A stretch of DNA of 64,000 bases from SXRF01 sp038043465 (GCA_038043465.1 JBBTBX010000009.1:101756-165755), one strand, 5' to 3'. Positions 24,490 to 33,479 are shown, counted from the first letter of the stretch. Notes: generated from the sequence alone by a model not told the origin. A program made the numbers and translations.

Positions 24490-26373
24490 TCAGACTTCCC
24501 ATTTCTGTTTTTTATTACTCAGGCACGCAGTTATACCACCTAATGCCATTAATACAAATCCTAACCAGATTAAATTTATCATTGGCTGGAAATACAGGCG
24601 CAAAGTTGTTTTTCCGCCATTAGCCATCTCACCTGTAACGCTATATAAATCACCGGTGATACTGTAATAAATATCCACTTCACTGGTAGTAGTGCCACCA
24701 ACCGGATAATTCCTGTATTCAGGAAAAAGCCTTGCCAGTGGTTTATTATCTTTGCCTGAAACCAGAATTTCAGCGCGTTTTGCCGTATAATTATCACCTG
24801 CTACATCCGAGCTGTTTTCATATAGAAGGTTATAGCCCGCGAATGTAGCGGAATCACCATTTTTTACAAGCAGATGTGCTTCTTCTTTCCATAGACCAGA
24901 GGCAGTTATGCCGACAACTATGAAAGCTGCGCCGAGATGCCCTAAAAATACACTGTATCTGCCATGTTTTCCATGTGCATTAAAAAGCCATTGCACGCTG
25001 GCAGCAGCAAGCCAGGCAGCAAGGGAGAAACCGCAAATAGCCGAAATAATTTTACTCTCGGCAAATGCTAAAACTAGAAAGGCAGCGACAAGTGTTGCGA
25101 TTATGGCAGGAGTTGCTGCAATTATGGCTTTGCGCAGTGAAGCTTTTTTCCACGGCATAAATGGAACAAGTCCAGCAAAGATAAGTGGAATAGCCATGAG
25201 CGGAATGAAACTCACTTCAAAATATGGCGCACCAACTGTAATTTTATCGTTGCTCACCAGCTCGGCAAACATTGGATATAATGTTCCAAGCAGCACTGTA
25301 ACGCAGGCAGAAAGTATGAATAGATTGTTGATAACAATCATCCCTTCCCGCGAGACCGGCAGCATACGCTCTTTGCTTGCAAGCAGACCAGCACGCAAAC
25401 CGTATAGAAACAAAGCACTTCCCACAGTTATAATAATATAACCCAAGATAAAAATTCCGCGTTCGGGATCACTTGCAAAACTATGCACCGAAGTAATCGC
25501 ACCGGAGCGCACCAGAAAAGTTCCAAGAAGACTGAGAGCAAAAGTGATAATGGATAGTAAAATCACCCACTGCGCCAGCATATTACGTTTTTTAAGCACT
25601 ATGTTGGAGTGGAGCAGTGCCGTTCCGGAAAGCCACGGAAGCAGAGAAGCATTCTCCACCGGATCCCAGAACCACCAACCACCCCATCCCAGTTCGCGAT
25701 ATGCCCACCAGCTGCCCAAACCAATACCAAGAGTAAGCGCACTCCATGATGCCATAATCCACGGATGAACAATATTCGCCCAGACCTTATCCGCGACACC
25801 ATGAATAAGAGCGGCAACGGCGAGAGAGAAAACTATGGAAAACCCGACATAGCCGAGATAAAGCAAGGGTGGATGCAGCACCAGCCCGATATCCTGAAGC
25901 AATGGATTTAGTGCCTGCCCATCTGTGGTAGGCGGAAAAACCCGGTCAAAAGGATTGGAAGTGTAGAGAATAAAAATCAGGAAACCGGCGCAGAGAATGG
26001 ACTGGATAGCAGTAGCGTAAAGTTTTATCTTATCTCTGCTACTTGCAAGCAAGGCACCAAATAACGCCAGAACAAAAACCCAGAGAAGCATCGAGCCTTC
26101 ATGATTTCCCCATGTACCTGCGAATTTATATATAGTGGGAAGCGAAAGGTTTGAATGTTCCACCACATTTTTTACAGTAAAGTCAGAATTCAGGCGCAAC
26201 GTAGCAAGTGTAGCAAGAGCTAGAGTCACAAAAAACGACTGCAGCCACGCACATAAGGGAACGATGGTCGCGAGCATCTTGCGAAGCGGAGCAACAGGCA
26301 GCAGATAAACACTCTGCAGCAAAGCGACAAGGAATGCCAGAACAAGAAAAAACACTCCTAACTCAGCTGTCAT
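24490..26373 (-). CDS. ccmF: Haem lyase subunit CcmF
   Basis: CcmF is the polytopic membrane protein that joins haem from holo-CcmE to apocytochrome c. The tryptophan-rich WWD signature GWGGWWFWDPVENAS is present, as are about 13-14 membrane helices and conserved periplasmic His residues (e.g. VLHPPLLYLGY). Its 627 residues fit the family. It overlaps ccmE by four bases and abuts the J-like gene. Confidence 0.96.
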   Translation of the reverse strand: MTAELGVFFLVLAFLVALLQSVYLLPVAPLRKMLATIVPLCAWLQSFFVTLALATLATLRLNSDFTVKNVVEHSNLSLPTIYKFAGTWGNHEGSMLLWVFVLALFGALLASSRDKIKLYATAIQSILCAGFLIFILYTSNPFDRVFPPTTDGQALNPLLQDIGLVLHPPLLYLGYVGFSIVFSLAVAALIHGVADKVWANIVHPWIMASWSALTLGIGLGSWWAYRELGWGGWWFWDPVENASLLPWLSGTALLHSNIVLKKRNMLAQWVILLSIITFALSLLGTFLVRSGAITSVHSFASDPERGIFILGYIIITVGSALFLYGLRAGLLASKERMLPVSREGMIVINNLFILSACVTVLLGTLYPMFAELVSNDKITVGAPYFEVSFIPLMAIPLIFAGLVPFMPWKKASLRKAIIAATPAIIATLVAAFLVLAFAESKIISAICGFSLAAWLAAASVQWLFNAHGKHGRYSVFLGHLGAAFIVVGITASGLWKEEAHLLVKNGDSATFAGYNLLYENSSDVAGDNYTAKRAEILVSGKDNKPLARLFPEYRNYPVGGTTTSEVDIYYSITGDLYSVTGEMANGGKTTLRLYFQPMINLIWLGFVLMALGGITACLSNKKQKWEV

Positions 26374-26822
26374 TGCGCATCACCGCCTTGCCACTTGCCA
26401 GAACGCTTCAAAGCATCCACAACTTCTCTTGGCAGGTATTTCTCATCATGCTTAGCCAGAATCCGCTGCGCTATAAATTTTCCATCCGCACTTAATATCC
26501 CTTCAGCGATACAGCCCTGCCCTTCACGGAATAAGTTTGGCACAATACCCTTATAAGCAACTTCTATATCGGCATTGCCATCAGTAATGATAAAATCCAC
26601 ATTGTCATCGTTACTTTTTATACTACCAGCTTTCACCAAACCACCAATACGCAATGTTTTCTCTTCCGACGGCTTATTCTCAGCCACATATTTCTGTAAA
26701 TCCGACGGGCTGTAAAAAAAAATCAGATTACTGCGGAACGCGCTCATGGTAAGCACAGTACCCACACATAAAAACACCATGCTGATAATAACGAACAATA
26801 GACGTTGATGCTTTGGTTTCAT
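26370..26822 (-). CDS. ccmE: Haem chaperone CcmE
   Basis: CcmE carries haem covalently in the periplasm between CcmABCD and CcmF. The 150-residue protein has an N-terminal helix (LLFVIISMVFLCVGTVLT), an OB-fold beta barrel (e.g. RIGGLVKAGSI) and the haem-binding LAKHDEKYLP with the His and Tyr. It overlaps ccmD and ccmF by four bases each, which points to tight translational coupling. Confidence 0.95.
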   Translation of the reverse strand: MKPKHQRLLFVIISMVFLCVGTVLTMSAFRSNLIFFYSPSDLQKYVAENKPSEEKTLRIGGLVKAGSIKSNDDNVDFIITDGNADIEVAYKGIVPNLFREGQGCIAEGILSADGKFIAQRILAKHDEKYLPREVVDALKRSGKWQGGDAQ

Positions 26823-26998
26823 TGGGGAAATTGTTCCTGATGTTCCTGCAGAATTTTCAATTTCCTTTGTGCATTTCTAAGCGAACGCAAGGTGACAAAC
26901 AGAATTGCCACTATAATAATGGTCGCACTCGCAAATGACGTCCATACATATAAACCATAACTTCCCATGCTTAAAGCTTCTGCTATATTTTCCATCAT
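26819..26998 (-). CDS. ccmD: Haem exporter protein CcmD
   Basis: This small gene encodes 58-59 residues (two adjacent ATGs at 26998 and 26995): MENIAEALSMGSYGLYVW, then a membrane helix (TIIIVAILFVTL), then a basic, charged cytoplasmic tail (RSLRNAQRKLK). GSYGLYVWTSFA is the CcmD hallmark. CcmD releases holo-CcmE from the CcmABC complex. The stop overlaps the ccmE start by four bases. The usual upstream neighbours ccmA, ccmB and ccmC are absent; a divergent dadA lies upstream instead. Confidence 0.88.
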   Translation of the reverse strand: MMENIAEALSMGSYGLYVWTSFASATIIIVAILFVTLRSLRNAQRKLKILQEHQEQFPQ

Positions 26999-27114
26999 GC
27001 CAATAATTTATAAATTCATTTGAAAAACTAATGAAAAAAAGTTTTGAATAATATCGCTATGTCTATTATGTATACGCATTATTTTAATTATCGGAAACTA
27101 TAATTTTTACCAAC

Positions 27115-28377
27115 ATGAAAATTCTTATTCTTGGTTCAGGATTGCTAGGCGTTACCACTGCTTATGAACTTTCAAAACGTGGATTTGAAGTGACGGTTAT
27201 CGACAGACAGGGTTTGCCAGCAGCAGAAACCAGCTTTGCCAATGGCGGGCAACTAAGTTATAGTCACGCCGAACCCTGGGCAAGCCCATCCCTTCTTCCT
27301 AAATTACCAAAATGGCTGATACACCCTGACTCACCGTTGGTATTCCGCCCGCGCGCCGATAAAGAGATGATTAAATGGGGTCTTGCATTCCTGCGCAACT
27401 GCACCAATTTCCGCGCAACCACTAATACCGTAAACCTGCTTCGCCTTGGGCTTTACAGCAGGAAATGCATGCATGCTATAATGAATAGTGAGAAACTGGA
27501 TTTTGATTATTCCAACAAAGGTATATTGCATATATACGGCACACAAGCAGAGTTAGAGCATGGAAAAAGGCAGGTGGAGTTCCAGGCAAAATTCGGTGGC
27601 GATGAAAAAATCCTTTCACGTGATCAGGTGCTGGCACTAGAACCGGCTCTTGCTCATAGCTCACAAACTATTTTCGGAGGCATCCACGCACATCATGATG
27701 AAAGTGGGGACGCGAATTCTTTCTGCGCTCAACTGGCTAAAATCGCCACAGAAAAATATGGCGTGAAATTTGAATATGGGGTTTCCATTAATGATATAAA
27801 AACTGAAGGCAAACAGATTGTCGGAATTTCTACCGACAAAGGCGAGATGAAAGCCGATGGTTATGTTATGGCACTTGGTTCATACAGCTCGGTTTATTTA
27901 AAAAAAATCGGCATCCGCGTCCCGATTTATCCGATGAAAGGCTATAGTATCACTATTATGGCTAATGAATTCTGTCCGAACTTAAGCCTTACCGATGGAA
28001 CTCACAAAATTGTTTACAGCCTCCTTGGAAACAGGCTGAGAGTTGCGGGAACTGCAGAATTCGCTGGCTATGACCATAGCATAAATGAAGAACGCATTAC
28101 CCCTATCGTAAGAGCCGCGAAAGCTCTCCTGCCCAAAGCCGACTGGACTCAGGAAATCAGCAAATGGGCTTGTCTGCGCCCATCTACACCTGATGGCCCG
28201 CCAATAATTGGTGGCACACCATATCGCAACCTGTTCCTTAATACCGGACATGGAACTCTTGGATGGACACAGGCAGCAGGCAGCTCTACGCTCCTTGCCG
28301 ATATAATGGAAAATAAGAATCCAGCTATTTTATTACATGGTCTAACTCTGGGGAGGTACAAGAGATGGCTAACATGA
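27115..28377 (+). CDS. dadA: D-amino acid dehydrogenase
   Basis: DadA is a membrane-associated flavoprotein that oxidatively deaminates D-amino acids, mainly D-alanine, feeding electrons to the respiratory chain. The FAD-binding motif LGSGLLGVTTAYELSKRG is at the N-terminus, followed by ETSFANGGQLSYSHAEPWA, which is characteristic of DadA. The C-terminal part has the flavin motif NTGHGTLGWTQAAGSS. The length (420) is normal. It overlaps the PAP2-like gene by 13 bases and heads a three-gene operon. Confidence 0.93.
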   Translation: MKILILGSGLLGVTTAYELSKRGFEVTVIDRQGLPAAETSFANGGQLSYSHAEPWASPSLLPKLPKWLIHPDSPLVFRPRADKEMIKWGLAFLRNCTNFRATTNTVNLLRLGLYSRKCMHAIMNSEKLDFDYSNKGILHIYGTQAELEHGKRQVEFQAKFGGDEKILSRDQVLALEPALAHSSQTIFGGIHAHHDESGDANSFCAQLAKIATEKYGVKFEYGVSINDIKTEGKQIVGISTDKGEMKADGYVMALGSYSSVYLKKIGIRVPIYPMKGYSITIMANEFCPNLSLTDGTHKIVYSLLGNRLRVAGTAEFAGYDHSINEERITPIVRAAKALLPKADWTQEISKWACLRPSTPDGPPIIGGTPYRNLFLNTGHGTLGWTQAAGSSTLLADIMENKNPAILLHGLTLGRYKRWLT

Positions 28378-29009
28378 GAGATTTATGGTATGACTGGTTG
28401 GGATTTAACACATTTTTGTTTAAAAAAATAAATTCATTAAGCGACCTTCCAGCATATGGGCCTTTAATGAAAGGCATAACCTTATTTGGCGAAAAAAATC
28501 TGCTGCCATACATGCTTGGAGCAATTTGCATTTTTGCATTTTCCTCGATAGTGGTGCGTATTGTCCTTAATAAAGGAGGCGCAAGGAATTATTTATTCAC
28601 CTGGATTACTATAACACTGATGATCAGCTCCGGTTTATTCATAAGTAATAGTATAGTAGATTATATAACAAGCACGGCTTCCTACCCTCGCCCCTATGTA
28701 TTAATTCCTGCGAATGAAATAAATTTGCTGGAGATATTGCCTGTGGCAGAAGCCTATCGTAGTTTTCCCAGCGTGCATGTGATTATAATCACCATTTTAG
28801 CGTTCTCTTTATGGTCTACGCTTAACGAAACTTTCCGCTGGATCGCTGTGCTGCTTGTGTTTTCCGTGGCATGGTCAAGAATAGCCCTTGGTGTTAATTT
28901 CCCTATGGATGTTATCTCCGGTTTTGCAATTACTTTGACACAGATGATTTTAATTCGCTACGTGCTATATGGTATTGTACGGACAATCAGGATGGCTTTA
29001 AAGATATAA
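28365..29009 (+). CDS. PAP2-superfamily-like membrane protein lacking the nucleophilic His
   Basis: A 214-residue protein with about five or six membrane helices. Remnants of the three PAP2 motifs are visible: SYPRPY for C1 (the first Lys is not in place), RSFPSVHV for C2 (normally PSGH) and SRIALGVNFPMDV for C3, where Asn replaces the histidine that forms the phospho-enzyme. Lipid phosphatase activity is therefore doubtful. Two starts are possible (28365 and 28374). It overlaps dadA by 13 bases and the following hydrolase start by one base. Confidence 0.7.
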   Translation: MANMRDLWYDWLGFNTFLFKKINSLSDLPAYGPLMKGITLFGEKNLLPYMLGAICIFAFSSIVVRIVLNKGGARNYLFTWITITLMISSGLFISNSIVDYITSTASYPRPYVLIPANEINLLEILPVAEAYRSFPSVHVIIITILAFSLWSTLNETFRWIAVLLVFSVAWSRIALGVNFPMDVISGFAITLTQMILIRYVLYGIVRTIRMALKI

Positions 29010-29914
29010 TGGAAAACGAACCGCGCACTCATTTCCTTGATGTTCCGCTGGCTGGTGCAAGTGTGACACATAGAATGGCTGTATATGAATGGGGAAATGT
29101 GGTCGGTAATTCCGGCACTGTTTTTTGCGTGCATGGGCTGACCCGTAATGGTCGTGATTTTGATGTTCTGGCAAGTGCTTTGTCGGAAAATTACCGTGTG
29201 CTATCGGTTGATATGGCTGGACGTGGCAAAAGCCAGTGGCATAGCGACCCTGTGCATTATAATTATGGCAGTTATGTCTCCGATATAGCTTATCTTGCAG
29301 TTCAGCTTCAGATTTCCGGCATTCATTGGATCGGCACGTCAATGGGCGGGATACTCGGCATGATGATGGCAAATAATTTTCCCGGACTTATTAAAACTCT
29401 TATCCTTAACGATGTTGGCTGCCTGATTCCTGCTGCCGGATTAAACAGGATAAGCAAATATGTCGGTTCATCTCCTGATTTTGAAAACCGCGTTATGGCA
29501 GAAGATGAATTGCGCGCCCGTTGCGCGCCTTATGGAATTAAAAGTGAAAAACACTGGCAGAGTTTATTTGCTCATTCCATTCAAGAAACTGCTGATGGTA
29601 AATTTCGTCTTGCCTATGATCCGGCTATTGGAAAAAGCTTAAATGCCAATCCTGACGTTCCTATGCAAGATGTAAATCTATGGCCATTATGGGAAGCAAT
29701 AAAAACCATTCCTACGCTACTCATACGTGGAGTTGATTCCGACCTGCTCACACATGCAACTGCAATAGAAATGGAAAAAACTCATCCTGATTTTTCTTTG
29801 CTTGAGATTGACGGAGTCGGTCACGCACCAGCACTAATGGATGAGGTACAGATAAATGCTATTAGAGTATGGATAAAGAAAGAAGACGAGAACTCCAGAA
29901 GACGAAAAGCCTAA
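29009..29914 (+). CDS. Alpha/beta hydrolase
   Basis: A 301-residue cytoplasmic hydrolase. The oxyanion region CVHGLTRNGRDF, DMAGRGKS, the nucleophile elbow GTSMGGILGM and the late GVGHAPALMDE with the catalytic His are all present, with an acid residue in RGVDSDLLT. It belongs to the broad fold that includes haloperoxidase-like and ester hydrolases; the substrate is unknown. The ATG shares a base with the stop of the PAP2-like gene (TAATG), so it is translated with the dadA operon. Confidence 0.88.
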   Translation: MENEPRTHFLDVPLAGASVTHRMAVYEWGNVVGNSGTVFCVHGLTRNGRDFDVLASALSENYRVLSVDMAGRGKSQWHSDPVHYNYGSYVSDIAYLAVQLQISGIHWIGTSMGGILGMMMANNFPGLIKTLILNDVGCLIPAAGLNRISKYVGSSPDFENRVMAEDELRARCAPYGIKSEKHWQSLFAHSIQETADGKFRLAYDPAIGKSLNANPDVPMQDVNLWPLWEAIKTIPTLLIRGVDSDLLTHATAIEMEKTHPDFSLLEIDGVGHAPALMDEVQINAIRVWIKKEDENSRRRKA

Positions 29915-29958
29915 AACTGTTTCTCGACTTCTCGTTTTCTCGACTTCTATATTTCTGC

Positions 29959-30162
29959 TTAATCGTTACGATCGTAATTTTTACGAGCTAGTTTACGCGC
30001 CCTTCTTTGAGCCTCTGCTGACTCACGAACGCGAGCCTCAGAAGGTTTCTCATAATGGCGGCGCATTTTCATTTCACGGAAAAGCCCTTCGCGCTGCATC
30101 TTTTTCTTAAGCGCACGCAGAGCCTGGTCAACGTTATTGTCACGTACTACAACTTCTACCAA
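29959..30162 (-). CDS. rpsU: Ribosomal protein S21
   Basis: A 67-residue, very basic protein beginning VEVVVRDNNVDQALRALKKK with FREMKMRRHYEKPSE in the middle, the standard bS21 sequence. bS21 sits on the 30S platform near the anti-Shine-Dalgarno region and helps initiation. An AAGGGGG tract lies about ten bases ahead of the ATG. It is convergent to the hydrolase operon. Confidence 0.96.
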   Translation of the reverse strand: MVEVVVRDNNVDQALRALKKKMQREGLFREMKMRRHYEKPSEARVRESAEAQRRARKLARKNYDRND

Positions 30163-30292
30163 ATTAACATACCCCCTTCCGAGGAATAATCTAAATTATT
30201 TCGAGCAAGACTATTAATCTAACAAATGCCAATTGGTTTGTCAAACATGGATAAATCATATAAATTATTAGAATAACAACATATAATATGCC

Positions 30293-31102
30293 GTGAAAGG
30301 TGCTATTTTGCTAGATAATATTTATATTCCATATTTTGACTTTGCCAATCTCCTGGCTGATGCCAGCGGAGAAATATTGCGCGCCGGCTTTAAAACCAGC
30401 TATAAAATTGAGGAAAAAGCCGACCAAAGCCCGGTAACCCAGCTAGACACTAAGGTTGAGCAATGTATTCGCGCGCTTATCGAGGAAAAATTCCCCGAAC
30501 ATGGGATAGTCGGCGAGGAATTAGGTAATATCCGCGAAGAATCGCCATATCAATGGGTGATCGACCCAATTGACGGCACAAAAGCTTTTATTGCCGGCAA
30601 GACCACGTTTACCACGCTTATCGCCCTCCTCCACCATGAAAAACCGGTAATCGGCATAATCGACCAGCCTATTTTACGCGAACGCTGGTCAGGTGTCACT
30701 GGTGAGCAAAGCTTATATAATAAAGTGCCCCTGCCACATTTAAACAACCAGAAATCATTGCAAACAGCCAGTATTTCTACCACCTCCACTGATTATTTTA
30801 CAGAAGAACAAGCGGCTAAATTCGCAAAATTATGTGAAAAAGCAGAAAATTGCATTCTAGGCGGCGATGCTTATGCTTATGGATTACTAGCCAGCGGCAA
30901 CCTTGACATAGTAGTTGATGCCGGCATGAAACCTTATGATTTCCTAACCCTCTCCCCGGTTATTGAAGGAGTTAGCGGAATCATCACCGATTGGGCGGGA
31001 AAACCGCTGACCTTGCGTTCAGATGGCAGTGTAATAGCCTGCGCAAACAATGGCTTACATGGGGAAGCTTTAGGATTACTAAGCAATTTCACTAAATTGT
31101 AA
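30293..31102 (+). CDS. hisN: Inositol-monophosphatase family, probably histidinol-phosphatase HisN
   Basis: A 269-residue metal-dependent phosphatase. Metal motifs are GEELGN, WVIDPIDGTKAFI and DAGMKPYDFL. The combination GKTTFTTLIALLHHEK, IIDQP...ERWSG and GGDAYAYGLLASGNLD is that of the HisN group, which dephosphorylates histidinol phosphate, rather than CysQ or SuhB. The start is taken as GTG 30293 with no strong ribosome site; a TTG at 30308 is an alternative. No other his gene is nearby, so the role in histidine synthesis is inference. Confidence 0.75.
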   Translation: MKGAILLDNIYIPYFDFANLLADASGEILRAGFKTSYKIEEKADQSPVTQLDTKVEQCIRALIEEKFPEHGIVGEELGNIREESPYQWVIDPIDGTKAFIAGKTTFTTLIALLHHEKPVIGIIDQPILRERWSGVTGEQSLYNKVPLPHLNNQKSLQTASISTTSTDYFTEEQAAKFAKLCEKAENCILGGDAYAYGLLASGNLDIVVDAGMKPYDFLTLSPVIEGVSGIITDWAGKPLTLRSDGSVIACANNGLHGEALGLLSNFTKL

Positions 31103-31163
31103 TAAACAAATCAGGTGTTTGCATATATAATTATTCCAATTAACGTTAATCTAAGATTTAAAC

Positions 31164-32900
31164 ATGTCCGAAACAACGCCAGATATCACTAGAATAAGAG
31201 CATATGAAACACATATAGACTCTATACAGAAATCAATAGAAGAAGATGCAAGCAAACAAACAGCGGCGAAAATTGAGTTTCTCACAGATTATATAGACAT
31301 CAGTAAAAAAGCAGCAGCAGGACAACAAATCAGCGCTGATGATTTTAATTCTGCCGCCGAGCGGTATAATATAAAAACTAGTGATTTACTGACCAGATAT
31401 AAAAATTATATATCGTCGACCACCGGTATATCGGATGAAGAGAAGAAACAACTTCAGGATGCAGCTAAAAAAATAAAAAATGCAACTCTTGAAAAAGCAG
31501 ATAACCAGATTACGGGATGGAAAAAGAATAATCCTGAAGTAGAGAATATCGCTGCTAATTTGGATAATACATTTATTAGCCAGCATCTTTCCAAGGCACC
31601 TTCCATAAATCTTACACTTCCGGAAGGTATAGATACACCAGAAAAATTAATTTCTGCTTTGCTGAAAAATAATCCAGGTATTGCCATTGGCGACCTTCAT
31701 ATACGCGATGCAGCAATGAATTTCCTAACCAATAATATGAGAAATTTCAAAAAATCCGGCGTTGACACAATTTATTTGGAAGTGTCTCAAAGCGATTTTT
31801 TATTGTACAGCAAATTATCTATAGATGAGTTGAAAGCTAAATTAGAGGAAATAACCCCACAAGTAAGCAAAAAAATTTCAGAGCTTTGGTCAAAGGAATA
31901 TGGTGCGGGAAGGTCTGATGATTTGCCATCGGCACAAATAAAATTATTTCTAGCGGCAAAAGAAAATGGCGTAGATATTGTTAATATTGATGAAAGAAGA
32001 CCTGAAGCCTTTTATCCAGTAAGGGTTGCCGTAACTAATTTTGCATGGACAGAGGCAATAAAAAAAGATCGTGAACAAAATCATAGGACCGGTAAATACG
32101 CAGCATTTGGCGGATTAGATCATTTTACTGGAAGCGGATTAAATCATTATGAGGGAACCATATTGTCTTCAATTAAGACACGCGGATTTGTTGATGATGC
32201 TTTAGGACTTCCGGTAATTGCTTTTGATAAAAGAGAAGCAGGCAAAGGTGAATTTGCCCTAAGGGGAACCAGCGCGAACGGGGCAGATTTTTACCTGCCT
32301 GCTGGGCATTGTTATATTGATAGCCATAAATTACATAAAGCTATGGATGCATTTGATGCAATACCTAAAGCATCTTTTCCTTTCAATATAATAAATGGTG
32401 CCAAAGCTATTGTTTCTGGAGTTGGTTTATATAGAGAGTTTCGGGATTCCTCCGAATGCACTCAACAACCTATCCATGATGCATACTTAAAACAATTGGA
32501 AACAGCTACACAGATAGCTGTAGATGCTGAAACTGCGCGAATTAATGCGTACGCAGAGTTAAACAAGAAACATGCCGCCGGAAATCTAGTCAGTGCTGAC
32601 GACATAACCAGTGCGGAAAATATTTACCGTAAGACAGCTTATCCTTTTGAATATATAAAACGGCAAATAGAAAAAGATACATCTAATTTAAGCAATGATT
32701 TAAAGAATATATTTAAGGCGTTTGATAAGAGCAGGCTTGACGCTATTAAAGCGTGGAAAGAGGAAAATTCTGTAATAAATCGTGAGGCAATTGATGGCAT
32801 GGAATTAAAATATAGTGATGCCGATAAAACAACTATGAAACAGCCAACGCAGATTAGTGCGCCTTATCCTGCACAACCGCAACCGCAGCTAAACAAATAA
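31164..32900 (+). CDS. Large protein with Tiki/ChaN-like domain, possible secreted effector
   Basis: A 578-residue protein with no signal peptide or membrane helix. The core (about residues 165-350) resembles the Tiki/ChaN/erythromycin-esterase superfamily domain found in several bacterial toxins: IAIGDLHIRD (D177, H179; usually G-E-x-H), FLTNNMRNFKKSGVDTIYLE (E206), NIDERRP (D276, E277), and AAFGGLDHF (H320). Flanking it are two related helical segments (about 36-125 and 455-545), both with KKxAAGxxxSADD and later a GWKKNN/AWKEEN word. The tail is Pro/Gln-rich. The residue set fits a metal hydrolase. Role as an effector is inference. Confidence 0.6.
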   Translation: MSETTPDITRIRAYETHIDSIQKSIEEDASKQTAAKIEFLTDYIDISKKAAAGQQISADDFNSAAERYNIKTSDLLTRYKNYISSTTGISDEEKKQLQDAAKKIKNATLEKADNQITGWKKNNPEVENIAANLDNTFISQHLSKAPSINLTLPEGIDTPEKLISALLKNNPGIAIGDLHIRDAAMNFLTNNMRNFKKSGVDTIYLEVSQSDFLLYSKLSIDELKAKLEEITPQVSKKISELWSKEYGAGRSDDLPSAQIKLFLAAKENGVDIVNIDERRPEAFYPVRVAVTNFAWTEAIKKDREQNHRTGKYAAFGGLDHFTGSGLNHYEGTILSSIKTRGFVDDALGLPVIAFDKREAGKGEFALRGTSANGADFYLPAGHCYIDSHKLHKAMDAFDAIPKASFPFNIINGAKAIVSGVGLYREFRDSSECTQQPIHDAYLKQLETATQIAVDAETARINAYAELNKKHAAGNLVSADDITSAENIYRKTAYPFEYIKRQIEKDTSNLSNDLKNIFKAFDKSRLDAIKAWKEENSVINREAIDGMELKYSDADKTTMKQPTQISAPYPAQPQPQLNK

Positions 32901-33413
32901 TAATTTTATCAGCAGCCAGTTATTATACTTCCTGCCATATTTTTTGCAGTGGTTGGTGATTATTGCGGTGGCTTTATTCCAGACAATAATACCAGACCCC
33001 GCAACAAGTGCGGGGTGACAAGCCAGATACTGCTTAACTATACCCTGTATCACCTCCTCAGAATTATTTGGTAAATTAGGGAAAGACTCGCGGTAAGCGG
33101 TTATTATGGGAAGCAGGGATTGTGGCTTAATATCCGTGCTGGCAAGTAGTTGTAGTAATGGATGGTTGCTCACTGCCACTGAGCTTCCCAAAGCTTCAAT
33201 ATTTTCCTGCCACCAAGCATAGCGTATATGCCCCATCATCTCTTCTTTTACCATATGGTGAACATGTTCCAGCTCAATATCCAGCGCGTAGATGGTGAGT
33301 ACTGGCTCACGGATCGGTTCAGGCAGAAACATCGCGGCAAGAAACCAGTCGCGCCGCTGGATTTTTACCAAATTTATATAATCTACGCTGTTTTCTGTAG
33401 TTGTAATAATCAT
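32889..33413 (-). pseudogene. Shortened squalene/phytoene-synthase-like gene with repeat insertion
   Basis: The N-terminal part (RRDWFLAAMFLPEPIREPVLTIYALDIEL, shown as RRDWFLAAMFLPE and REPVLTIYALDIEL) and MGHIRYAWWQENIEAL match the trans-isoprenyl-synthase-like family related to NDUFAF6. Family members are normally 220-290 residues; here 174 remain. After YLACHPALVAGSG, encoded by a half copy of the family 3 palindrome, the sequence drifts to NKATAIITNHCKKYGR and stops. The second part of the domain is missing, so the gene is probably non-functional. Its end overlaps the convergent effector-like gene by 12 bases. Confidence 0.6.
32994..33020. repeat. Half copy of family 3 palindrome
   Basis: AGACCCCGC-aacaagt-GCGGGGTGACA matches one hairpin of the bipartite element. 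It lies inside the shortened synthase-like gene, where it encodes CHPALVAGS, and it marks the point where recognisable homology ends. Confidence 0.7.
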
Positions 33414-33479
33414 TTAGATACCATATATGAAGGACAGGATTTTTATAGAGCATTAAATAACAATATAAAAGAGGGCAAC

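Noticed and set aside
33228..33479. N-terminal extension of SodB by 84 residues
   Set aside because: The extension runs over the antisense of the synthase-like gene; the normal SOD start at 33480 has a ribosome site and matches family length.
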